From Achatina immaculata (Eukaryota; Mollusca; Gastropoda; Stylommatophora; Achatinidae): DNA of 64,000 bases. A model generated the notes under the pieces. It was not told the DNA's origin, searched no databases, and worked only from the letters and a program-made list of their open reading frames with translations. The position numbers and the translations under genes are program-made. Below are positions 1 through 11,000 of the stretch, piece after piece. The stretch spans positions 23,134,427 through 23,198,426 of the forward strand of contig CM019713.1 in the NCBI GenBank assembly GCA_009760885.1. Direction: 5' to 3'. Numbering within the stretch: the first letter of the stretch is position 1; every line of letters starts with the position of its first letter.

Positions 1-607
1 AAGTGAGAACTCCACAAATCATTTCTTTAAACCAGACATGGGCAACTTTCTTTTAAAGCAAGCCAAAAAAAAAAGGACTGTTTCTTCAAGTGGGTGTGGG
101 CTACACAGTTTAAAAAGTGTCAAATTTACGAACCTCATAGTCACAAAATGTACATAATTAAATTTAATGCACTATATCATTAAGTTATCAAACCAAGCTA
201 ATGTAAATCTACAATATAAAGTTAATATTGTTAAAGTTTTCAGTAAATTATACAGCTTTAAAAAAAAACAAAAACCTACCAACTGCCTATGAGTCACAAA
301 AAATGATGTAGCCAGGGGGGCAATAGTTGCCCATATGTGCTTTAAACCATCATTAAACAAAACTCTACAAATTACCTCACTAAACCAGTCACAAAACTGT
401 TCAAAACTAGGAAATCACTTCATTCAAACAGTTTTTCAAGTAAACTAAATGTTCCATGTTGTATCATAACCTCAAAATATTCAAACAGACAAGATGTGTA
501 CAGTTCAAATTTGTGCACATATGAGACAAAATCTTGTTCCATGAGTGTTTTCCTGAAATTCACTGAGCAGTTTCTTGCTGATTATCTTCTCACTAGTCAA
601 CTTTGCT
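1..607. other. TRIO intron sequence, nothing recognised
   Basis: AT-rich DNA with short A runs. No exon-like splice pair, repeat family or motif is seen. It lies inside the TRIO intron that follows exon 1966-2067. Confidence 0.5.
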
Positions 608-617
608 GGATTTAGTT

Positions 618-1101
618 CATCATCATCATCATCATCAGGTGCCGTGCCAACTAGCGTTGGCTATTATGCTTCTCCAGAGTACCCGATCCTTCATGCAGGC
701 CATCAGTTCAGTTGGTGATCTCCTCTTACACCATCCCGTCAGACTGTCCAGTATCATTTCTCTTGGTCTTCCTCTTGATCTTCTTCCTTCTATTTTTCCT
801 GTTGTTATAATATTTTCAATCCCCCCTCTTCTCATTGCATGTCCTATGAAAGTACATTGTCTCTCTCTTATCTTTTCTGACAAGGTTTTTTGTCTCTCCA
901 GCTCTTCTCCTACATTCTTCATTAGTTATTTTTGCTGTCCAGGGGATTCGCAACATTCTTCTAATAAACCACATTTCTGCTGCTTCCAATGATTTTTGTG
1001 CAGACTTGCCTATTGTCCATGATTCACTTCCATATAACAAGATAGGTTCAATATAGCATTTTAGGACTCATTTTCTAACATTCATTGATAAAGATGTGTT
1101 A
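618..1101 (-). mobile_element. LINE-B, 5'-truncated copy with TSD
   Basis: Minus-strand 3' end of a non-LTR retrotransposon. Translation gives the reverse transcriptase C-terminal tail (LYGSESWTIGKSAQKSLEAA, later GKIEGRRSRGRPRE and DSLTGW) with frameshifts. The 3' end carries an (ATG)n tail, seen as (CAT)n at 618-639. Flanked by the 10-bp direct repeat ggatttagtt at 608-617 and 1102-1111, so this is a single retrotransposition event cut off at its 5' end. It sits in a TRIO intron. Confidence 0.9.
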
Positions 1102-1510
1102 GGATTTAGTTAGTAGAACTAATTTTCCCACCATTTTCCATTTTATCACAACTGTCATCATCATATCTTATCAACTGCTGGCTGTTATCTGGTAACCGTA
1201 ATCTCAGCTTTTCTTATCAAGTCTTCCTCTTTAACATTTAAATTTACTTTTTTTGCTCCCTTGATCTTACTCTCTTCTTGCCTCTTTTTTTTTCCTCAAT
1301 ATATAACCGTGTAACACAGTATTTGTTGAAGCTGATGAAACATAAGCTAAAGTTTCAACAAACTTACATTAATCTAAGGAAGATCCACATCTAGATGAAT
1401 ATAAAAATAAATCAATAAAAGTTCACCCCCATTTTGTCACAATTTTGAAACTCTGCACCTATTTCCTACCGATATTATGACTCTTCAGGTCAGACTAGGA
1501 TCAGCCAAAT
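1102..1510. other. TRIO intron, nothing recognised
   Basis: AT-rich intronic sequence between the LINE-B copy and a small tandem array. No features seen. Confidence 0.4.
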
Positions 1511-1642
1511 TATCAATATCAATAATTTTGCTACAAATTCATCCACACTATCAATGTCAATAATTTTGCTACAAATCCATCCACATTATCAATATCAATG
1601 ATTCTGCTACAAGTTCATCCACACTATCAATGTCAATAATTC
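1511..1642. repeat. 38-bp tandem repeat, about 3.5 copies
   Basis: Units begin tatcaatatcaataatt and end catccacac, with a few substitutions. Intronic. Confidence 0.85.
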
Positions 1643-1965
1643 CAATACTACAGTATGCTCATGATTATTATAGGGATTCTGTCTGCCGCTAGTTACTGGA
1701 CAGGTGTGTAGTGTTGTTAGATTACCCCAAGAATTTTGGAATATTTCTCACAGACAAGCAATCATTTGGGAACTTCTTCACAATTCACATCATTCTGAAC
1801 CAAGATGCAGCAATCTTCATTGCTTTTTTTTTATACCATCCTTTTAGATCAAGTGAAATAATAAAAAACAAAAAACTCTGGCTATGATCTGTTTTGACCA
1901 GCTTCAGCCACTGACAACCTCAAGTAGACCTGTTACTTTGAGAAAAATAAAATATGTATTCTCAC

Positions 1966-2067
1966 CTCAAAATTATATTTAGAACTACCAAGACTTGTTC
2001 TCTGCTTCTCCCAGAACTTCTCTGGTTTGATGATAAAGGCCATGTTTATGTTGCCAGGAAAGCACTC
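1966..2067 (-). CDS. TRIO: TRIO coding exon 5
   Basis: 102 nt, phase 0 to 0, 34 residues: ECFPGNINMAFIIKPEKFWE then KQRTSLGSSKYNFE. The vertebrate counterpart is SFPCCIHVALIIKPDNFWQKQRTNFGSSKFEFE. Acceptor TTTCAG above 2067, donor GTGAGA at 1960-1965. The following exon of the family (TNMVSLEGL-like) is not found in 1-1965, so the next intron runs off the window. Confidence 0.93.
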
Positions 2068-5000
2068 CTGAAAGCAAGTTTGGCCAGTGACTTTTCAAAC
2101 ATTCCAGGATATTACTTTTGAGGAAAGCATTACAGTTAACAATAATTTTATAATATAATGTTCATGAAAACATAGGGACTACTAACACAAAACTATAGAC
2201 AGGTAAAATAGAAAACCCATATGTTTAATCAATCCTTTTAGGATATTAAATGCCACAGGATAACACATTGTTGAAAGAGTCCTGACTTTCTATGATCTCA
2301 ACTTCTACAGGTAAAGTTCTATGCAGATATCCGTCAAGTTCTATCACAAATATCCAGCAAAAATTTCCGTGAACTCATCATGTACATCCCAATATTTAAA
2401 AAGAATAACCACCAATACAAATAACATAACAGATAAAATTCAGAAAAGGAATTATAACAAAAATAAATGATTAGTGGTGTAGTAGTTAGTGTACTCATCT
2501 GCTGACCAAGTCCCTGGTTTGATTCTGCACTGAGACAGAATTTTTTTTTTTAGACCAAATGACACCAGGTTTAGCCCAACTTCAAGAAATATGTACTTAG
2601 GTTTCCCTGGGAAAACAAAGGCATCAAGGACAGGTGCTGGCTTTCCTACTCACAGTACTAAGCTAAGAAATATGAAGGCACTAACACTTCACATTCCCAC
2701 AGCATGCTAATGCTACTGAGTATAATTTTATCATATTCAATCATTCATTTGCATGTCCCTTGCAGAACTTTGCCTCCCTAACAGCACTCCTGTAGGCCTC
2801 TTAGTTGTGAGCAAGATGGCCTGCTGCTGATGCATCCATTTATCATATTATAAATGAAAAACACAGTCTACTTATAAAACAAAATCTTGCCTAAAATATT
2901 TCTAATCAGTTAATCCTGTAAATGCTGAAAACATGTCTAATCAGCCAATCCTGGAAAGTACAGGAATATTACAGAAATCCATTATCACTAATGTCTGCTA
3001 TGAAGGAAACAGAGAAGAGACAGAGTTGAGAGAAATGTACCAAATATGATGGAGTCAGACGAATTTAGAAAGTCTATTATGCTGCTTCTTTATTGGGGCT
3101 GTGGAGTCAGTACATCAGACTGACTCCAAACTCATCTACTTTTACTACCTGTCACTGCAGCTTGGTAGTACACTCTGCTTGGCTAAATGTAACAGATAAT
3201 GCAGGGAATTCATGACCAGGATATATTAATCTGTTCCATACCTGCAAGGCTTTAAGAATTGGCTTGACTGTTTCCCACTTGGTCCCTCTCATGTCAAGAA
3301 TCATGGTAAAACCTCTCTCTCTAACCTCATCACTGCCATAGTATTACAGAAACAGCTTTGTGGTAAAAGTGACTAGAAAATTCTTACTGAAATTGCTGCA
3401 ATTATTTTACATCAATGAGAATTTTAATGCACAACAGTGAATTTTATGTAATCACTAGGAGAATTTCATACACGTCTTTAACATATGTGTGACATAAATA
3501 TAGAACCATGTTTATATGCTATTCCAGATAAATAGTCAAATTTAAAAAAAAAACAAAAAAAAACATATATATATGAAACCCAGACAATGAACTAACACAA
3601 AATGTCAAAAGTTAACAGAAGTGAAGCATTTTCTCTTAAAAATCACTAGACTGTGCAAGGAAAATTTATCAAGCATGAATATGCAATAGAAATTCCACTC
3701 TTGTTCATAAGCTTTTGTAAAACTAAGGGTTTTTTTGTTTTTTTTTTCCCTCATATAAAGTATTAATTCTCTCAACATTATATGCTCTATGACACAGCAT
3801 TACCAGTATAAAACTAGAATCATATCTCAAGTCTACAAGTTTATTTCATTTGAAAATGAAATTTATATTCTGAAGAAATATCTAACCTTGGCACACTTGC
3901 TAAATATGTCATGAGTCTTCGTAAGTCTTCATACTTGAGCCTCTCTGGATGTGTATGGGATGGGAAAGTTAGGATTGGGCCACCTCTTTTGTCTCTTCCA
4001 CCTAAAAGTCAGATGTACAACAATGTAAAATTTAATGTGCAGGAAGACTATACACTCACATGAAGCAAATATATCAGTGGTTCTCAAATATTTTCAGACT
4101 GCTGCCCCTTTGCCTCCCTGGTATATCTCTTGTGTCTCCCAAAATTTTTTCTGCTCAGTTGGGTTCTGATGTTCTCTCTCACTCGGTTCTTTCCCACCCC
4201 CTGTTTTTTCCCATCATACAGGGATAAAGATTTAATGATTATCAAGACAATAACTACTTCAACATTTGATGTAGCAACATACCAGTACAAAGATATTCGC
4301 ACAGGATAACACAGTGTTGGAAGAGTCCTGACTTTCCATGATCTCAACTTCTACAGGTAAAGTTCTATGCAGATATCCGTCAAGTTTTATAAAAAATATC
4401 CAGCAAAAATTTCCCTGGACTTACATGTACAGCCCAATATTTCAAAAGAGTAACCACCAATACAAATAACATAACAGATAAATTTAGAAAAGGAATTATA
4501 ACAAAAATAAATGATTAGTGGTGTAGTAGTTAGTGTACTCATCTGCTGACCAAGTCCCTGGTTTGATTCTGCACTTTATGCCATTCTAAGAATCCAATAT
4601 TCTCCCTTTTTGCGAAACTCCAAAAAGATAGTATTGCATGATAATTATATCACGAGCACAGAATTGAGATATTTAGTTAGTGATTACCAAAAAAATAGTC
4701 ACAATGAACCATTTCTAAAAAAAACTGCAATCCCCTGTGACTAGAAAGACATAAAGCCACACATGCAACGTACAAAGCTTATCCACTACCAAATGAAGAA
4801 TACCTAACACATGTAACGTATCTTGATTATCCAAATATCTGTTTAAAAAAATAATAAATAACTACACAAGCATATCTGCTAAAAATGAATATATAAATTA
4901 TAAATTTTAAATTAAAATCAGCCATCTGGCCCTCAATACATACCTGAGAGGTAAGCGACCCTCTCTCTTAACACATGAACAATATCAGCAGCCTTTAACC

Positions 5001-8000
5001 CATCATTTCTTCTTCCACCTTCATGGATGAAAATAAAGACACAATATTTGTAATAAGTTGAGGAATAAGTGACACAACAGACCACTTTTGTATGAGCTCC
5101 CATGACTCCCCTCCTATATAAAATCTAGCTTTCTCTTGGACACAATTTCTTTAAAAAGTTTTCTGTTAATACTTCAAGAGTCACTTCCCCATTAAAAATT
5201 AATTCCTTCTGACACTCCAACAGTCATGATACATGAAAGGCCTAATTCCCTCTGACATTTTATGAGTCATGATCCAGGAAGACCTAAAAACCTTTGACAC
5301 TGCACGAGTCATGATATATGAAAGGCCTAATTCCCTCTGACATTTCATGAGTCATGATCCAGGAAGACCTAATAACCTCTGACACTGCATGAGTCATGAT
5401 ACATGAAGGACCTAATTCCCTCTGAAACATTTCAAGAACTAGGACCCAGAAAGACCTAACTCCTGCAGAGAGTCAGAGTTTTCAAGAGCAAAAACATTTG
5501 CTTGGAAGAAAGATGGTTACTTCCCTTGATGGTATGAGGAACTCTTAAGTTTCATCACTGATTCTTTCTTTGTACAACAAAGGTGTTCAACTGGTGACCT
5601 CTGGGCCTTCTTTTGTGGCCCTTTGGCATTTGCTCTGGACACTCCTGCTGTATAATTATCATGTCTAAATTTTCATGCAGAAGCTCTCCAGCTAAGTGAA
5701 AAACAAATGAAAATAAATCTCCCATTCTCATGTAGCTGGCTGGCTATTACACACTTCAACAATGGCCTGGAGAATCTCTAGTACATAAGATGAAGAAATA
5801 AGTGTATGTTCTCTGTTCTAAAATTACACCCTAATATTCTGAATCCTAATTACAACCAAATCACAGACAAAGAACACACAGAGTTTAATTACAACCAAAT
5901 CACAGACAAAGAACACACAGAGTTTAATTACAACCAAATCACAGACAAAGAACACACAGAGTTTAAAGCCAATCATTGATACAGACTGTACTAGCCTGAA
6001 GGCTCAGAAAACTATACCACCATTATTTCAGTTCATTTGGGGCATATTTCAGTGTTTAATGCAGCATTAAACAGAAAATGAGGCCCTATATTTGTGGATA
6101 TACAAAAGGACCAGACTTACCTGAAGGACAGAAAAAAAAAAAAAGACTTATAAAGGAATATTACAGAAACTGATCCTGAAAAGAGAAATAATTTTAAAAA
6201 ACAATACAACTAAACAACTAAAATTTTAGAGCATAGTAAAAGTCATCATAATGTGCTTAAAACCATACTGGAATGCTAGCAATCACTTGTTTAGGCAGGT
6301 AAGGAGGAAACTGACAAAAGCCTGTCCCTCCCTCCACCCAAAGAAAGAAAGAAAGAAAGAATGAAAAGAAAGAAAGAAAGAAAGAAAGAAAAAAAAGAAA
6401 GAAAGAAAGATAAAAAAAAGGGAAATTAACTAAAACTATAAGAAGAAAACAAAAAAGCACACCAGTAAAGGGAATAACTTGAAAACATCATAACACATAA
6501 TAACACATAATAACACATAATAACACAGAAGACAAATGGGAAGGAGGCTTTAGACTGGATGAGTACAAACAATAAAATGGACTGTGTGACAAGAAGGAAT
6601 GATACAAAATAAGCTGATAAAAAAAATGAAAGATCAATATCTATGAAGAAGTATAACCACCTATACACCTGATGATGATGAAGTCAATTAGTCTATACTT
6701 ACCGTGATTCCAAAGACATGCATATCTAATACAGGATATGTAACATTCATTCAGGTCATATAAAGCACTGTTTTAAACCCACAACTCATTACCACTCCAC
6801 TTTGATCTTACAAAAATACCAGAACAATACGGTATAGAAGTGAAGAACCATTTCGAGATACTGATGGCTGTACAGGAGGCGATGATACCAGATGAATTGG
6901 CTATGCAGGACAAAGATATCTTAAAAAAGCAGCTAAAGATATGGTTTCAGTAAAGAAAACATAAAAGAACGGATTACAGCAGGCACATCAGAACTAATAA
7001 AACAACATAGAGAAATGAAGACAAAATGGAAAGTGACAAATAACAACAATGAGGAATATAAATCTTTAACAAAAGAAGTAAGAAGAAACATAAGAAAAGA
7101 CAAAAAACAATACATAAAAGACTTGTGAAAGAAGGACATCAGAAGTGTAGAGGAGATAGTGAAATGTTTTAAAAAATGAAGACACTGATGAGAAATGTCA
7201 CACCTAAGCTAAATGTAATGTGTGATGAGATGGGGAATACCTTGAAAGAGACAGAGGAAATTCTAGAAAGATGGAAGGAATATTGCAGAGGAATGTATGA
7301 TACAACTGACTGTGAAAGCAGAAATCAACAGTGTGAATTATTATTGGAGGAGAAAGAACCCGAACCGACAACTGAAGAAGTTTTATGGGCAATAAAGAAT
7401 CTGAAAAAAGGTAAATCACCAGGATGTTACGAGATAACAGACGAACTTATTAAAGCAGGAGGAAAGAAATATGCAACAATATATCATGCTCTATGTAAAA
7501 AGATATGGCATTCAGGTATCTGGCCAAAAGAATTGAAAAGAACTATATTCATATCACTGCCAAAAAGGGTAACTTGAAATTATGCACAAAGCTACAGAAC
7601 CGTTGCCCTGATTAGTCGTGCCAGTAAAATTCTGTTAAAAATCATAATGGGTAGACTTCGTAAGAAAAGAGAAGTCAATATAGTCCAAGCTGGTTTTAGA
7701 CAAGGAAGAGGAACAAGAGATCATATAATCAATATAAGATTAATAATAGAGAAATGCAAAAAATTTAATGTGAATCTATATTTATCATTTATAGACTACT
7801 CAAAGGCATGATTGTGTGGAACACTAGAAACTGGAAAATAATGGAAAAAATGGGATTTTCAACACATTTGATACAACTAACATCACTGCTGTATCTAGAC
7901 AAACAGGCAGCAGTAAGAATACATGGTGAAACAACATGGTCTGACATAAAACAAGGGGTCCGTCAGGGATGCGTAACGCCACCTTACTTATTTAACTTGT

Positions 8001-11000
8001 ATACTGAAAACATAATGAGAAATGTTAGAGAAGATGTAGACAAAGAATATTATGGTGTTATAACAATTGGAGGTTGTGAAATACCACAGATTAGATATGC
8101 TGATAATACAGTATTACTGTCCACAATACAAAAAGGAATGGAAAAACTAATTACATCAGTCCATAAGAAGTCTTCTTCTTCTTCGTTCGCATTGTCTGTC
8201 TATACCTGCAGTCCTGTCTCTTGGATAAATTTCACTGTTTTTTGTAATTCATGTATGGAACCGTAGAGCTTATCTTCTTTAGTGGTTTCACTGGGCCAGT
8301 AATTATTTCTCAGTGTTTCATAATTGGTGCAGTTCTGGAGGATATGTTCCACAGTTTGGGGCACCTGGGCACATGTACATAGATTAGTAGTACCAACCTT
8401 AAACTTTGTATACATATGACTTTGGAGTCGGCTGTGTCCTGTTTGGAGACGGAAGATGGTGACTTGTTCCTTTCTGTTTAGCATGTGATAGTCATCATGT
8501 GGTGGTGTTTGTGGCTTCCTGTAGGTTTTTATCATGCTTTTCTTCTGATTATAGGTGATTGGTATGTCTGGTTGCTCCATTTCAGTGCCCTCTTTGGCCA
8601 GATGGTCAGCTTTCTCATTGCCTGGTATCCCACAGTGGGAGGGAATCCATTGCAAAGTGACTCCATGTTGTAAGCCAATTTTTGACAAGGCATCCTTAAG
8701 GTCTGGTAGTTTGTTGCACTGAAGAGCTTCCAGAGGCTGGAAAACAAAGTTTTGGCCAGGCCAGCCACACTGTCTTCATGGCAGTCCGAGCAAGACCACA
8801 GTCTGCCCTAGCAAGGAAAGGTGCTGAAGTCAGAGTTACCCAGCCAAAAGGCGCATCGCAAAAATCAGGGTAACACGCATTATCGCTAATGAAATGTCTA
8901 TATCTGCAGTATTCAAACATGGTGCTCGCCCTGTGAAGACTAACCAGGCAGGTGCAGTGCCGGGCCCCCTGCCTCGAAAAGGTCCACCCAATGCTACTGG
9001 AGGTCCTCTCAGTTCGTCTTGTGGAGCCAGGAGACATGAGAGTAGAGCTACTGGCCAAAAAATACAACGGAAGAAAATAGCCAAAAAGCAAGAACTTAAA
9101 ATAATGCAATGGAATGCTGAGGGTGTCAGCAGTGTTAGAGATGGCTATAACAAAAAGGTGGAACTAGAGAACATAAGAATAGTGAAGAGCAAAACCTCTA
9201 TCTTAATGCGAAAACTAAATTAATGACAACTGACAAAACAAATATGGAAGCTGAAATATATATCAATGAGGAAAAACTGGAAGAGGTGCAGAGTTTTGAA
9301 TATCTTGGATCATTACTAACTAATAATGGAGATACAATGAGGAAAATTAAAAGGAGGACATCTATTTCTCTTCAGAAAGTAAAACAACTAAAGAAGCTGT
9401 GGAAAGGAACAGACAGAACTACAAAAATAAGATTCTTAAGGGCATGCATCTTTCCCATCGCAACATATTCATGTGAGACCTGGACACTTAACAAAACAGC
9501 TGAGAAACACATAAATGCCTTTGAATGTAAATGCTACAGAAGAGTTCTTCAAATATCGTGGATACAAAAAATAACAGTGTCGGCAGTGACAGTGAATTAT
9601 TAACTTCAGGTGTTTGTGACTGGAAAAATAGTGTGAATCCACTGGACTAAGATATAACCATCCTTTGCATCTTGTCACACCCTGCAAAATTTCTCATGTT
9701 GTCCTAATTCTGTTGCATGCTCTCCATCTCATCTTCTTCTGTTCTTCGATTGTCTTTCTTTCAGATGTCCAATGAATGGTTGTTCTGCAAAGTGTTGAGA
9801 TCCTTTCAATTTACAGCTTTTTAAACACTTCTCTTATTCTTGTTTGGATTCCACCTGCTTATGTTTTGACATAATGCCATATATGAAACATGGGACTGCT
9901 ATTATGGAAATTTTCTTGTAGGCTTTCTTTTAATATAATAACTCATACGTACAGCATAGGTTGTAGACAGATGTAGTTCTCTGGGTCTAAAAGAACTTCT
10001 GATAGCCCAAACCTGCAATATTAACTCCTTTATTTTCTGACTGTCCCACTCTGGCATTAACCACTTCCCCTCTAAGCTGCGTGCCTGTGCGGCCGTGCAC
10101 AGAAAAAATTCATACTGCGCACAAAATTTTTTGAGTCGCACAAACAAAAACTGAAACTGCTACTTTTATTTTCCAACTTCCAGATGTTACTCCATGCTAT
10201 AATTGCCATCAAGAAAAATATAATGATAGTGCATGTTTTTTCTTTATTGTTTCTTTCTTGTTGAGATATTACTTTCAGATGGATATTTCGACTGGTCTTG
10301 TATCACGTAGTTTCGGTATTACTGTAGCAGAATCATGACCAGACAAGTGGGCACACAGAGAATAAAGAGTAATTAAAATAAACGGGCAGATGAATTTCTG
10401 TTGCTGAAAAGTACAGCAAGTCTATCCTGTTGTTAAATGTACGGGCCTTTACAGAGTGTGTGTGTATATATATTATGCTTCTTGTTTGTATGTATGTATA
10501 TATATATATATATATATACACACAGTGCTACTATGCACATTTGAACACACAATATTATTTTGCACATGAGCTGAACATTTTGCACATGAGCTGAACATTT
10601 TGCACATGAGCTGAACATTTTGCACACAGACCGCAAACCCTTAGAGGGAACACCAGCACTAGCCCCACCATAAATTATGCATTTTTACTAGCTACTTTCA
10701 AAACTGCTTCTGAATCAATTTTTTTTTCTACTTCAAACCCTATCATAAATGGTGCATTTCTATACAGACCCCTACTTCAAGTCTCATCATAAATGGTACA
10801 TTTCTACAGACTCCTACTTAACTTCATCATAAATGTTACATTCTACCAACTCCTACTTCACACTTCATCATAAATGAGACATTTCTACTGGCTTCTACTT
10901 CAAACTCTATCATAAATGTTACATTTCTACTGATTCCTACTTCAAACCTATCATAAATGTAACATATCTACTGACTTCTACTTCAAACCCTATCATAAAT

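Noticed and set aside
1..1965. A further TRIO exon (TNMVSLEGL-like)
   Set aside because: Searched on the minus strand; no matching text with splice sites, so it must lie before position 1.
9902..10147. Small minus-strand ORF
   Set aside because: Overlaps the GC-rich end of a dispersed repeat; no conserved motif.
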